DNA of 64,000 nt from contig NC_016894.1 of NCBI RefSeq assembly GCF_000247605.1, positions 2,159,732 to 2,223,731 of the forward strand. Reading direction: 5' to 3'. The stretch's first letter is position 1. Each line of letters opens with the position of its first letter. The DNA is from Acetobacterium woodii DSM 1030. Lineage in GTDB: Bacteria; Bacillota; Clostridia; Eubacteriales; Eubacteriaceae. The translations under genes and the position numbers were made by a program. The notes below the pieces were generated by a model. It ran no database searches, was not told where the DNA came from, and was given only the letters and a program-made list of their open reading frames with translations. This document shows, in pieces, positions 36,287-45,957 of the stretch.

Positions 36287-36333
36287 AAAAGCTTCTTGAA
36301 TTACTCTGACAATTCAAGAAGCTTTTAATTTTT
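36287..36333 (+). terminator. Rho-independent terminator
   Basis: AAAAGCTTCTTGAATT pairs perfectly with AATTCAAGAAGCTTTT (16 bp), followed by AATTTTTG. It ends the second receptor gene. Confidence 0.88.
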
Positions 36334-36495
36334 GTCCTTTATTATATAAAACCGTTGCCGGTTTTATTTCCGGCCCTAAATAAACAAACAATAGTGGGGT
36401 ATATAAAAAATATCACGTCCCCGAAAACAGCACGATAAATTTTATAACCGGATTCATTCTAGTAAATGTCATCATCAGAAGTGGAGGTCGAATAA

Positions 36496-37602
36496 ATGAA
36501 CCAATTTTTGCAACTGGAGGGAAAACCAAAGGACGATTTCTATCAAGCCAAATACGATTATTACAAATATTTTAATCTGGGAATTATGTTTGCTTCATCC
36601 CTGATGTTTTTTATTTTGTTTATCACCGACTGGCAGCTTTACGAACAGGGGGCCTGGCGATCCTTACTCTTAAGAAGTCTGATTGTCATTCCGCTGGCGG
36701 TGGTATTTATTGCCTATCGCAAAACAAACAATTATAAAATCATGTCCACCATTTCGCTGGTTATGGTGCATGCCATGATTTGGGGAAATATTTTGGTGGT
36801 CTCCTACATGTCAAATCTAACCTATCTAAATGAAGGTTTCCTGATCATGAGTTTTATCCTGCTTCTGGTTTCTTTTAGTGCCCCGCCTTTTTATGCTATG
36901 GTTGCTCAACTCGGTTTAATTGGGGATATTTTACTGGCTAACCATCTCTACCATTTTAGCAATTTAGATATCATGTTAGCAATCAATATTCAGGTAATCA
37001 TACTCTTGTGTATCGTGGATTTAATCGTCACCCGGTTTTATTATGATCATTACGTAACGCAAAAAAAATTAAACTTCGCCCTCTTTCACGACCCTTTAAC
37101 CCAGGTTTTCAACCGCCAGCAATTACATAAAATTATGGGTGAGGGGCATGATTTATCCTGTCTGAGCGATCATATCGCCATTTTGATTATGGATGTCGAT
37201 CTGTTTAAGCAGGTCAATGACAATTATGGTCACGATGAAGGCGACCGCATTCTGATGTTTGTTGCAGATTGTATCAGAAACTGCCTGCGCGGACCGGATC
37301 TGGTGATCCGCTGGGGTGGGGAAGAGTTCGTTGTCCTGCTTTTTGACTGCCCCCAAGAGCAGGCCAGCCAAGTCGCCGAACGGATTAGACGTTCGGTGGA
37401 AAGATCCGTTAATGGCGTCTGCCGAATCACTATTTCCGTGGGGGTTGCCATCTATCCCGGAGGCGACTGCTTCGCAGCCATTAAAAAAGCCGATCAGGCT
37501 TTATATGTGGCCAAACATAGCGGCCGCAATAAAGTTGTTCGTTATGAGGATCTCAGTCAGGAAGAGTTGAAGGAAGCCATCAAAGGACAAACCGATGCTT
37601 AA
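36496..37602 (+). CDS. Membrane diguanylate cyclase
   Basis: 368 residues: about six membrane helices in the first ~185 residues, then one GGDEF domain with the active-site signature GGEEF (RWGGEEFVVL) and the product-inhibition site RGPD exactly five residues upstream. It should make c-di-GMP and be feedback-inhibited. GGAGGT lies about 10 bases before the ATG. It is transcribed alone; its 3' end faces the minus-strand gene at 37631. Confidence 0.92.
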   Translation: MNQFLQLEGKPKDDFYQAKYDYYKYFNLGIMFASSLMFFILFITDWQLYEQGAWRSLLLRSLIVIPLAVVFIAYRKTNNYKIMSTISLVMVHAMIWGNILVVSYMSNLTYLNEGFLIMSFILLLVSFSAPPFYAMVAQLGLIGDILLANHLYHFSNLDIMLAINIQVIILLCIVDLIVTRFYYDHYVTQKKLNFALFHDPLTQVFNRQQLHKIMGEGHDLSCLSDHIAILIMDVDLFKQVNDNYGHDEGDRILMFVADCIRNCLRGPDLVIRWGGEEFVVLLFDCPQEQASQVAERIRRSVERSVNGVCRITISVGVAIYPGGDCFAAIKKADQALYVAKHSGRNKVVRYEDLSQEELKEAIKGQTDA

Positions 37603-37630
37603 ATAACTTAAAAAACAAACACTGGTAGCG

Positions 37631-38461
37631 TTACGTTATTGACGACCACTCAATCGGCATTAAATAATGTTCACTGGTTTCGTCAACTATTGTCTCATTT
37701 TTCCCGATCACAAAATAGATCACCGTGATTTGACGAGTTTCATCGTAACGCAAATAAAGTCGGCCAACCATCGGCACGACCGGAAAGTCAGGGCCGGAAT
37801 AATTTTCCGGCGGCTGGCCGTATTGGAGCGTACCCAATTCAAAATCATGCGCCTGATACTGAGGGGAATTGGTTTGAATCATTGCATCAATTTGAACCCA
37901 GTCATTAAAACCCGCCATCGCAGGACTCGGTTGAATGCCAATAACTTGGCTGTGAAACTGTTTCAGGGTTTTGGGACAGCCGAGAGAGGTCATTACCAGT
38001 TGCAGTTGATCAAAAGAAACCAGATCAGTGATCGCCTTGGTATCAACATTTCCGTCCTTAAAACCAAAGCTTCCACTGGTTTGATGAATCGCATAAACTC
38101 CGTAATGCGCATTGAAGGTGTCGGCATCGGGATTGTAAAAAGCCGAACGACCATTTTCAAAAGCACCAAAATTATAAAGAATACTCAGCTCGCCCGAACC
38201 TTTATGAGGAAAGTTCTCACCACAGTGAAACAACTTCATATGTTCACACCATCGGCCATTATCAGAATCAGTTAAAGTAGGAACCCTTAGTTTAAGGCCT
38301 GTCTGATGAAATACACTGGCTGACTCAAAGCTGGCCCCCTGAACCTGTAGCACCCAGTCACTCCGTAAACTTGCCATTGGCAGGGAAAAACAAAGCAGAT
38401 AAAATAAAGCGATTACCCCCAATCCACAAGAAATTCTAACCAGGTTCTTTTTTCGTTTCAT
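37631..38461 (-). CDS. Hypothetical exported or membrane-anchored protein
   Basis: 276 residues, family not recognised. An N-terminal basic stretch and one hydrophobic segment (RISCGLGVIALFYLLCFSLP) act as signal peptide or anchor. The rest is an extracellular beta-rich domain with cysteines (CEHMKLFHCGENF, LGCPKTL), which could form disulphides or a site. It begins 19 bases after the cupin gene, so the two form an operon. Confidence 0.7.
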   Translation of the reverse strand: MKRKKNLVRISCGLGVIALFYLLCFSLPMASLRSDWVLQVQGASFESASVFHQTGLKLRVPTLTDSDNGRWCEHMKLFHCGENFPHKGSGELSILYNFGAFENGRSAFYNPDADTFNAHYGVYAIHQTSGSFGFKDGNVDTKAITDLVSFDQLQLVMTSLGCPKTLKQFHSQVIGIQPSPAMAGFNDWVQIDAMIQTNSPQYQAHDFELGTLQYGQPPENYSGPDFPVVPMVGRLYLRYDETRQITVIYFVIGKNETIVDETSEHYLMPIEWSSIT

Positions 38462-38480
38462 ACAATTGCTTGATCATCGA

Positions 38481-38933
38481 TTAACGATATGAAGTGCCAT
38501 CATACTGTGGTTCTGTGACAACTGAAAAATGAAATATCGGCCGGTCTACCTTTAAAATCCGCAGCGGCATGTGTTTGGTGCCAGCCGGAATAAAGAGCAT
38601 CGTTGATTTGGTGATCTTGCGCCACTCGCCATCAATGGCTACTTCCAGCTCGCCGCCTAAATCATAGGGATGATTTGGATCACCGCTATAAAATCCGATG
38701 ATTTCATCCGAGTTATGACTGTGTTCTTCAAAAACCGGATCATTATCGGGAACCGCAAAATACCAGGCGGTATTCATCTGAAAAGCACCTTCCACGACAT
38801 TACTGTCCATCCATAAAATCCGGTTAGAAAAACGTTTGTACATTTCCTGGAATTCCTTGGAACCCATATTAGGGTCCTGTAATTCCTGAACCACATATTT
38901 ACTTGTTTTACCAGCTTCTGCATTGTCTAACAT
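38481..38933 (-). CDS. Cupin-domain protein
   Basis: 150 residues forming one cupin barrel. The metal-site motif is degenerate: EEHSHNSDEIIGFYSGD for motif 1 and FIPAGTKHMPLRI for motif 2, giving His and Glu ligands. It may be a binding or sugar/phosphonate-type cupin rather than a known enzyme. GAGAGG lies about 9 bases before the ATG. Upstream gene of the two-gene minus-strand unit. Confidence 0.8.
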   Translation of the reverse strand: MLDNAEAGKTSKYVVQELQDPNMGSKEFQEMYKRFSNRILWMDSNVVEGAFQMNTAWYFAVPDNDPVFEEHSHNSDEIIGFYSGDPNHPYDLGGELEVAIDGEWRKITKSTMLFIPAGTKHMPLRILKVDRPIFHFSVVTEPQYDGTSYR

Positions 38934-39131
38934 TGTTTAATTCCTCTCTTACATTCAATTTTGAGATTTGTTAATAAGCTTGACTTAGTTAATAATTAAA
39001 TAATTTATAACACACTTCACAGGGTTATGCAAACGATTTTCAGTAAAGCGTTACCAAATTTCGGTTTTTAAAAAAACCTTGGACATGTTTCTGAGTTTTT
39101 TGAAGTTTTGCTTAAAGACAGCGATATGCTC

Positions 39132-39159
39132 TTGATTTTTGAAAAAAAAAGACTATAAT
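39132..39159 (+). promoter_or_regulatory. Promoter of hsp20
   Basis: TTGATT, a 16-base spacer and TATAAT, directly upstream of the CIRCE element. Confidence 0.75.
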
Positions 39160-39170
39160 AAAACTAAAGA

Positions 39171-39197
39171 TTAGCACTCATACATTGAGAGTGCTAA
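39171..39197. promoter_or_regulatory. CIRCE element (HrcA operator)
   Basis: TTAGCACTC, nine bases, GAGTGCTAA: an exact match to the known CIRCE consensus, 24 bases before the start codon of the small heat-shock gene. It predicts repression by HrcA. Confidence 0.95.
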
Positions 39198-39220
39198 AAA
39201 ATTTAAAGGAGGCGTTTTTA

Positions 39221-39664
39221 ATGTTTGGTTTAACTCCGATTAAGAAAAATGATGTAATACGGACTGGCGATGTTGTAGATTTCTATGATATGGTTGATCG
39301 CTTTTTTAATGATCGACAATTTCCATTTGCTAACTTTAAAAATGAGACTTTTAAAGTTGATGTAAAAGAAAATGAAAATGAATATCTAATTGATGCTGAA
39401 ATGGCAGGTTATGACAAGAAAGATATCCACATTAACTATGACGACAGTAATCTTCTAATTTCAGTTGAAAAAAAAGAAGAGACTGAAGAAAAAAATGAAC
39501 AGTATATTCATAGAGAACGATCTTTCAGTTCCATGCGACGGGCGATTTACCTTCCTAATGTCGTTGAAAGTAAAATAAAAGCTAGTTTTGAAAATGGTAT
39601 TTTGAAAGTTTCGGCACCAAAAAAAGCAGTCGAAGCCACAAAAAAAGATATCGCAATTGATTAA
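39221..39664 (+). CDS. Small heat-shock protein Hsp20
   Basis: 147 residues. The alpha-crystallin domain covers ~40-145: FKVDVKENENEYLIDAEMAGYDKKDI, the SFSSMRRAIYLP turn and ENGILKVSAPKK (GILxV motif near residue 130). An ATP-independent holdase. The ATG at 39221 is chosen from AAAGGAGG 8 bases upstream; the frame is open to 39185 but that lies within CIRCE. Controlled by the CIRCE element and followed by its own terminator, so a single-gene HrcA regulon member. Confidence 0.95.
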   Translation: MFGLTPIKKNDVIRTGDVVDFYDMVDRFFNDRQFPFANFKNETFKVDVKENENEYLIDAEMAGYDKKDIHINYDDSNLLISVEKKEETEEKNEQYIHRERSFSSMRRAIYLPNVVESKIKASFENGILKVSAPKKAVEATKKDIAID

Positions 39665-39682
39665 TCAATAAGATGATTCGTA

Positions 39683-39716
39683 AAAAGGCAAACCTCAAAA
39701 GGGTTTGTCTTTTTTA
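39683..39716 (+). terminator. Terminator after hsp20
   Basis: AAAGGCAAACC pairs with GGGTTTGTCTTT (one wobble) around a short loop, followed by T-rich sequence. Confidence 0.8.
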
Positions 39717-39849
39717 TGGTCTATTTTTATCCTTATCGAAAGTTCTGGGTAATAAATGTAACCGAATAGGGTTAACCCAATATGATTAGAACTCCTCAAA
39801 GAGGGTAAGAAAAATTAAAAAGTTAACCTTAAAAAAGGAAGTGAAGCGG

Positions 39850-42291
39850 ATGAATTCTAAAGACGACAAACAAACAGAAGCATTGTCAAAAGTGAGCAAA
39901 ACGCCAGTTCACAATAAACTCATAGATATGACCGAACCCGAAATTGATTGGGGTGAATTGGAGCTTGCCGATATAATTGATACCTCGGCAATGCAGTCTC
40001 TGTTAGAGAACTTCCAGCGAATCACCGGCATGTTAAGTGCTATTGTCGATAAAAATGGAAAGATATTGGTAAGCGTCGGTTGGCAGGACATCTGTAAAAA
40101 TTTTCATCGTTGCCACCCTGAAACCGAAAAAAATTGCATTGAAAGTGATACCGTTTTAGCCCTCAGCACCGAGCCGGGGACTTTTCAATCATACCATTGC
40201 AAAAACGGGATGTGGGATATGTCATCACCCATTGTGGTCTCTGGCCAACACCTTGGCAATATCCATTTTGGTCAGTTTATTTATGCTGATGAGGAACTGG
40301 ATGTGGAAGGATTCCGCAGTCAGGCCCGACGTTATGGATTTGATGAGAAAGAATATCTTTCTGCCCTTAATCGAGTACCCCGTTATGACCGCAAAACGGT
40401 TATGGATGTCATGTCTTTTTATTCCCAACTGGGGGCCATGATCTCCGCTTTGAGTTTTAGTAACATCAGCCTGTCTCGAATGCTCGCAGAACGAAAGCGA
40501 GCTGAAGCAGAACTTAAAGAAAGTGAAAAAAAATTTCAACTACTCTTTACCCGAGCCCCGTTGGGGTATCAATCATTAGATTTTGATGGCAAATTTATTG
40601 AAGTAAACCCTAAATGGCTGGAAACTTTGGGATATCAAAGAGAAGAAGTGATCGGTAAATGGTTTGGTGATTTCCTTTGCCCGGAGTATGTCGAAGGGTT
40701 TCGCAAGCGGTTTCCGCTATTTAAATCCCAGGGGTTTATTCATAGTGAGTTTGAGATGCTCAGTAAAAGCGGACAACGATTAATGATCGCTTTTGAAGGT
40801 AAGATCGGTTATGACAGCAACGGTGAGTTTAAACAGACCCATTGCATCTTGCAAGATATCACCGCACGTAAAAAAATGGAATATCAACTTTATAATGAAA
40901 AAGAACAGTTTAAAACCACTTTGATATCTATTGGCGACGGCGTCATTTCGACCGACACTCAAGGCGTGATATTAATCATGAACAAAGTGGCTGAACAGCT
41001 GACCGGCTGGACGCAGGCCGAAGCAATTGGTCAACCCATCGAAGCTGTATTTCAAATTATCAACGAATTCACCCGGGTAAAATGCAACAACCCAGTCGCA
41101 AAAGTATTGGCACAAAAACAGGTCATTGAACTGGCCAATCATACCTTGCTGATATCAAAATATGGTATCGAACGACCAATTGAAGACAGTGCCGCGCCGA
41201 TCATTGATGAACACGGCAATTTAACCGGCGTTGTTTTGGTGTTTCGCGATTTTACGGAAAAGAAAAAAAACCATGACGAAATCAAATATTTAAGCTTTCA
41301 CGATCATTTAACGGGACTTTATAATCGCCGCTTTTATGAAGAAGAATTAATCCGACTGAATACCCGCAGAAGATGGCCCTTGACCATTGTGATGGGCGAT
41401 GTCAATGGCCTGAAACTAATCAATGACTCTTTTGGCCATGCGGTTGGTGATCAATTGTTGATCAAAACCGCCGCGGCAATTACCAGCAGTTGCCGCGGCG
41501 ATGACATCATTGCCAGAATGGGTGGTGATGAATTTGTGATCCTGCTTCCCGAAACGGATGCTTTTGAGGCGACTCAAATAATCAAACGAATCAAAAGTCT
41601 TTTAACAAAAGAAAGCGTCGAAGGGGTGGAGATCTCTATTTCATTTGGTTATGAAACAAAAATCAGTGAAGATGATAATATTGAAGAAATTATTCGAAAA
41701 GCTGAAGATCAAATGTACCACAATAAATTATTTGAAGGACCCAGTTTAAAAGGACGGGTTATTGATAATATTGTTGCTGCCCTTAATCATAAAAGTAGTC
41801 GCGAGGAAGTTCATTCCAGGCATGTGTCAAATTTATGTGAAAAGATGGGCAAAGCGCTTGGTTTGGAAGAATATAAAATTAAGGAGCTGAAAATTTTCGG
41901 ACTCCTTCACGATATTGGAAAGATCGCTATTTCCGACAAAATTCTGAATAAACCTGACAAACTTAACGAAAATGAATGGATTGAAATGAAGAACCATGCC
42001 GAAATCGGTTATCGCATTCTTAGCACCAATAACGATATGATCGAAATTGCTGAATACGTGCTGGCCCATCACGAAAGATGGGATGGTAAAGGTTATCCCA
42101 AAGGGTTAAAAGGTCGGGAAATCCCATTTCCAGCCCGGATTTGTGCGGTTGCAGATGCTTATGATGCCATGATCAGTATCCGAAGCTACAAGTCTTCGCT
42201 ATCAGAAGATGTGGCTTTAGCTGAATTAAAAAATAATGCCGGAGCCCAGTTTGACCCTGAATTGGTGCAGTTGTTTCTTGAATTAATTTGA
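39850..42291 (+). CDS. PocR-PAS-PAS-GGDEF-HD-GYP sensor protein
   Basis: 813 residues. Domains in order: a PocR ligand-sensor domain (~40-200, with CHPETEKNC and the YHCKNGMWD region), PAS (~215-345), PAS (~350-460), GGDEF (~470-620) with ARMGGDEFVILLP and the RGDD inhibition site, then HD-GYP (~630-813) with LLHDIGKIA and HHERWDGKGYP. It should both make and degrade c-di-GMP. No transmembrane segment. PocR-type domains bind small hydrocarbon derivatives in some proteins, so a metabolic cue is likely (inference). The ATG at 39850 is used; a GTG at 39841 overlaps the likely ribosome site. Confidence 0.88.
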   Translation: MNSKDDKQTEALSKVSKTPVHNKLIDMTEPEIDWGELELADIIDTSAMQSLLENFQRITGMLSAIVDKNGKILVSVGWQDICKNFHRCHPETEKNCIESDTVLALSTEPGTFQSYHCKNGMWDMSSPIVVSGQHLGNIHFGQFIYADEELDVEGFRSQARRYGFDEKEYLSALNRVPRYDRKTVMDVMSFYSQLGAMISALSFSNISLSRMLAERKRAEAELKESEKKFQLLFTRAPLGYQSLDFDGKFIEVNPKWLETLGYQREEVIGKWFGDFLCPEYVEGFRKRFPLFKSQGFIHSEFEMLSKSGQRLMIAFEGKIGYDSNGEFKQTHCILQDITARKKMEYQLYNEKEQFKTTLISIGDGVISTDTQGVILIMNKVAEQLTGWTQAEAIGQPIEAVFQIINEFTRVKCNNPVAKVLAQKQVIELANHTLLISKYGIERPIEDSAAPIIDEHGNLTGVVLVFRDFTEKKKNHDEIKYLSFHDHLTGLYNRRFYEEELIRLNTRRRWPLTIVMGDVNGLKLINDSFGHAVGDQLLIKTAAAITSSCRGDDIIARMGGDEFVILLPETDAFEATQIIKRIKSLLTKESVEGVEISISFGYETKISEDDNIEEIIRKAEDQMYHNKLFEGPSLKGRVIDNIVAALNHKSSREEVHSRHVSNLCEKMGKALGLEEYKIKELKIFGLLHDIGKIAISDKILNKPDKLNENEWIEMKNHAEIGYRILSTNNDMIEIAEYVLAHHERWDGKGYPKGLKGREIPFPARICAVADAYDAMISIRSYKSSLSEDVALAELKNNAGAQFDPELVQLFLELI

Positions 42292-42312
42292 TATTTTATT
42301 AATATCTGACTT

Positions 42313-42346
42313 AACAAAGCAGCCCCGTAAGGGGTTGTTGTTTTTT
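42313..42346 (+). terminator. Rho-independent terminator
   Basis: AAGCAGCCCC pairs with GGGGTTGTTG with wobbles around GTAA, followed by six T. Confidence 0.75.
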
Positions 42347-42504
42347 AGTAAAAAACATTTCGTCCAGAGCATGGAGAGATACGCAATTTAGATGAAATGT
42401 TAAAGGATATAATCGATTTCATTTGCATGATTACTAATAAAGATGTAAAATTATTTTATTAACGTGAATTTTAAAAGTCTAATTTAAAAAACATGAGGGT
42501 GAGT

Positions 42505-43182
42505 ATGGAGAAAAATCCGCACAAGGGACATCGACAACGACTTAAACACCGAGTTATCAAAGAAGGGATCGACAATTTTGAAGATCATCAGATTCTGGAA
42601 CTACTGCTTTTTTATAGTATCCCGATGAAGGATACCAACCAACTGGCGCACCAGTTAATCCAAACTTATGGCTCTTTGTCGGCGGTCTTTGATGCTGATC
42701 CTAAAGATCTTTGCGAACAGGTTGGCGTTACCGAAAACACCGCCATTCTGCTGACCCTGATCCCGTCGCTGGCGCGCCGCTACCAGCAAAGCAAATTTTG
42801 TGAAAAAGCCATCTTAAACAGTACCACCAAAGCCGGCAAATATGTCATGTCGCTATTTACCGGCCGACTCAATGAAGCCTTTTATGTGATCTGTCTGGAC
42901 AGCCAGAACAAGGTCAACCAGGCCACCTTGCTCCACGAAGGCACCATAAACGAAGCTCCGGTTTACCCCCGGCTGATTGTCGAAACCGCCCTGCGCCATC
43001 AGGCGGTCAGCATTATCCTGGCCCACAATCACCCCGGCGGCAGCCTTAAGCCCTCTCAACCAGATCTCGACGTGACCCGCAAGATTAAAGCGGCCACCGA
43101 AGCGATTTCAATCACGGTGGTCGATCATATTATTGTGGCCGGGGACGGGTATTATAGCTTTGCCGAGAATCGGGTGTTGTGA
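42505..43182 (+). CDS. radC: RadC-family JAMM protein
   Basis: 225 residues. N-terminal helix-hairpin-helix region beginning MEKNPHKGHRQRLKHR (the usual RadC start), and a C-terminal JAB/JAMM metalloprotease-like domain with HNHPGGSLKPSQPD (HxHx7D zinc motif). Its true role is debated; such genes often sit beside mobile or defence islands, as here. The ATG at 42505 is favoured over 42493 because GAGG sits 5 bases upstream and the family starts there. Confidence 0.92.
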   Translation: MEKNPHKGHRQRLKHRVIKEGIDNFEDHQILELLLFYSIPMKDTNQLAHQLIQTYGSLSAVFDADPKDLCEQVGVTENTAILLTLIPSLARRYQQSKFCEKAILNSTTKAGKYVMSLFTGRLNEAFYVICLDSQNKVNQATLLHEGTINEAPVYPRLIVETALRHQAVSIILAHNHPGGSLKPSQPDLDVTRKIKAATEAISITVVDHIIVAGDGYYSFAENRVL

Positions 43183-43257
43183 AATAGATAACCCCTATCA
43201 ATGGCCGTTCAAGATAAACAATGGGTACAGTAGCAACTAAGACAGAAAGAGGAAGCC

Positions 43258-44022
43258 ATGGGAACCTATCAGATAATTGGCGCCAATGCCAGCAATTCAA
43301 ATTGTATCACCGGGGAGACGGATCATCTTTATTCGCACCTTAAGGAAGCTATCTCCCGGGCCAAACAAATTGATGTCAACGTGTCTTTTTTAATGGTGTC
43401 GGGGATCAAAATGATTCTGGACGATCTCAAAACTGCCGCTGCCAAAGGCGCAACAATCCGGATTCTCTGCGGCAATTATCTCAATATTACCCAGCCGGTC
43501 GCCCTCTATCTGCTTAAAGATGCCCTGGGGGAGCGGCTGGATCTCCGTTTTTACAATGTACCCAACCAATCCTTTCACGCCAAAGCCTATTTTTTCAGCT
43601 ATCCGGATTATCAAGAAGTTTTTGTGGGCTCATCCAACCTATCCAAATCAGCCCTGACGACCGGGATCGAGTGGAATTATCGGATCGATTCCAAAGCCCA
43701 ACAAGCAGATTGCGATTTTTTCCGGCAGACCTTTGAAGATCTACTGGCCAATCACTCTCTGATCATTGATGATGCCGAACTGAAACGATACGCCAAACAA
43801 TGGATTCGCCCCAAAATTATTCAGCAAATCGAAGAAATTGAGGAGGAGTGCCCAGCGATTGCCGATCTTGCCGAAACCCCTGATCGAGTGACCCAGGGTC
43901 AGGCGGTATTTATTGTTGATCCGGTTATCCTGGACCCAGCGGCACTGATTGTACTGCTAGGTGGGGTTGTGTTATGGAGACCTTTATTACCGAGGATGTA
44001 CGAGACAGACAAGATGGGGTGA
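43258..44022 (+). CDS. PLD-like nuclease-fold protein (single HKD site)
   Basis: 254 residues. One phospholipase-D-type domain with HAKAYFF and, about 15 residues on, VGSSNLSKSAL, the arrangement seen in helicase-associated PLD nucleases. Full PLD helicase proteins are ~1000 residues, so this is a stand-alone or C-terminally cut form. The last ~35 residues look unrelated to the family and overlap another short frame (43974-44063). It marks the left edge of the defence island, and codon use is still like the chromosome. Confidence 0.8.
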   Translation: MGTYQIIGANASNSNCITGETDHLYSHLKEAISRAKQIDVNVSFLMVSGIKMILDDLKTAAAKGATIRILCGNYLNITQPVALYLLKDALGERLDLRFYNVPNQSFHAKAYFFSYPDYQEVFVGSSNLSKSALTTGIEWNYRIDSKAQQADCDFFRQTFEDLLANHSLIIDDAELKRYAKQWIRPKIIQQIEEIEEECPAIADLAETPDRVTQGQAVFIVDPVILDPAALIVLLGGVVLWRPLLPRMYETDKMG

Positions 44023-44063
44023 AGTTGTTGAATGTGATTTGGGTGAAGAAAACGTCAAAATAG
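43974..44063 (+). CDS. Short overlapping ORF, 29 codons
   Basis: An ATG behind AGGTGGGG starts a 29-codon frame ending VIWVKKTSK, overlapping the 3' end of the PLD-like gene in another frame. It could be a small protein or the end of a gene joined to the PLD fragment at a recombination boundary. Not recognised. Confidence 0.3.
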   Translation: METFITEDVRDRQDGVKLLNVIWVKKTSK

Positions 44064-44131
44064 ACTAAAATTACTTATAACAACGAAATAAATAAAGCAT
44101 CAAATGTAATGCTGGATTGGAATAATAGAAT

Positions 44132-45946
44132 ATGAATATTGTAACTGAACTAATTGAGAAAATTGAAGGTACACTTTGTGGTGATTTTAAGCTTTATGAA
44201 CCTTACATAAGATATATAAGATTTCCTCATTACAAATCAATCGTTGATGGCACAAAAATTGAATTTGATTTTCCGTTAACTATTTTTGTTGGTGCAAACG
44301 GTACAAACAAAACTTCGATTTTACAGGCTTTATATGGTTGCCCTAAAGGTAAAAATGTTGGTATTTACTGGTTTTCAACTGATGTTGATAAAGTCGATGA
44401 AAAAGAGAAACATTGCTTAATTTATGGTTATAATCATTTAGGTGCGAATAAAATAGTTGAGGTTTTAAAATCTCGAATCGATAAGGAAGAGAATAAAGAC
44501 TATTGGGAGCCATCCAGACCGATTATTGGTTATGATATGGTAAAATCCAATATAGAAGAATATGAAAAATCAGGTAATAGTAATACAACGAGATGGGATA
44601 CTATAATCAAAAATGTTATATATATGGATTGTAAAGAATATCTACCAGCATTTGATTTAATGTTTTATCATTCATTATTTAATAAAACTGTTAGATTTAA
44701 GACTAAACAAGAATTTATCAGAAGTCGTTCAAAAATGCTCAACACAGTTGTGACAGATAATCTCACTAAATATGATTTTTACAGTATACAGAGAATTAGA
44801 ATAAACCGACTATTAAGTGATGAGACATGTAGAATTGTTTCAGAGATAATGGGTAAAAATTATAAAAAAATCAGAATTATTGATCATTCCCTTTATACTC
44901 AAAATCATGCAAAAACTATTTTAATAAAAGAAGGAGAGTTGGAATATACTGAAGCATTTGCTGGTAGTGGTGAATCACGAATTATTATGCTGGTCGATAG
45001 TATTCTTAACGCCAAAGATAAATCTCTGATACTCATCGATGAACCGGAGATATCCCTGCACCCCGCTGCACAAAAGAGATTCAGAGATTTTGTTTTAGAA
45101 CAGATCGTTAAAAAGAAACATCAGGTTTTTATTACAACACATTCACCAACAATGATAGCGGATCTTCCCAAAACGGCAATCAAATTGTTGCGTGTCAGAA
45201 AAACTGATAAAAAGATCGAGGTTCTATCAGATATTCACTGGAAATCTGCTTTTATTGAAATAGGTCATGAAGAAGGCGAAAGTACTGTAATTTATGTTGA
45301 GGATAAACTTTCGCAGAAAATTATTGAAAAATACATAAAGTGCAAATACAACAACAGTATAGTACCAGTAATATATCTACCAGGTGGTGCTGAGGCAATA
45401 ATAAAACAACATGTGTCAATAGCGGCGGCAGAAAAACGCAATACCTATTTTATACTCGATGGTGATAAAAACTACTATCCTTTCGAGGAACTGAATAGCC
45501 ATTTTGATATAGAAAACATAACAAATTCATGGAAGAAAATTCAGGAAAATCAAATAGCAGTAGGGTATAATAGTAAATTAGAATATATTATTCAAAAAAT
45601 GACTAAGGTCAATAAAATTCAATTTTCTTATGACGGTAATCAGGGAAATCCTGATCAGGAACAAAAGATAAAAGTATTACGTAATTTTATAAAATTCTGG
45701 GAGAAAAATGTCTGGTTTTTACCAGAAAAAACACCTGAAGAGGCTCTTTTGAAGAGTATGGGCGTTAAGCTTGGAAGTGAAACAGATTTTAAAAGATACT
45801 TTGAAGAAAAAGCTTGTGAAGATTTGGGAGAAGAAGTTGATTCAGAAGATATTTATAACTTTCAAAGAAAATGCATTAATAAACTTGGAGATGACTGTGA
45901 ATTATTCAAACAACTGGATGATGTATTTAAAAATATTTTGGGATAG
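44132..45946 (+). CDS. OLD-family ATPase with C-terminal TOPRIM nuclease domain
   Basis: 604 residues. SMC/ABC-type ATPase: Walker A-like GANGTNKTS (residues ~54-62, with Asn-Lys in place of the common Gly-Lys), signature AGSGESR, Walker B LILIDEPEISLHP and H-loop ITTHSPTM. The C-terminal ~200 residues carry a TOPRIM-like pattern: VIYVEDKLSQKII (catalytic Glu) and FILDGDKN (DxD). This architecture is that of OLD/GajA-type DNA nucleases used in phage defence. The C5 methyltransferase starts 11 bases after its stop. AT-rich codon use unlike the genes to the left, a sign of transfer. Confidence 0.87.
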   Translation: MNIVTELIEKIEGTLCGDFKLYEPYIRYIRFPHYKSIVDGTKIEFDFPLTIFVGANGTNKTSILQALYGCPKGKNVGIYWFSTDVDKVDEKEKHCLIYGYNHLGANKIVEVLKSRIDKEENKDYWEPSRPIIGYDMVKSNIEEYEKSGNSNTTRWDTIIKNVIYMDCKEYLPAFDLMFYHSLFNKTVRFKTKQEFIRSRSKMLNTVVTDNLTKYDFYSIQRIRINRLLSDETCRIVSEIMGKNYKKIRIIDHSLYTQNHAKTILIKEGELEYTEAFAGSGESRIIMLVDSILNAKDKSLILIDEPEISLHPAAQKRFRDFVLEQIVKKKHQVFITTHSPTMIADLPKTAIKLLRVRKTDKKIEVLSDIHWKSAFIEIGHEEGESTVIYVEDKLSQKIIEKYIKCKYNNSIVPVIYLPGGAEAIIKQHVSIAAAEKRNTYFILDGDKNYYPFEELNSHFDIENITNSWKKIQENQIAVGYNSKLEYIIQKMTKVNKIQFSYDGNQGNPDQEQKIKVLRNFIKFWEKNVWFLPEKTPEEALLKSMGVKLGSETDFKRYFEEKACEDLGEEVDSEDIYNFQRKCINKLGDDCELFKQLDDVFKNILG

Positions 45947-45957
45947 AGGTGATTTGT

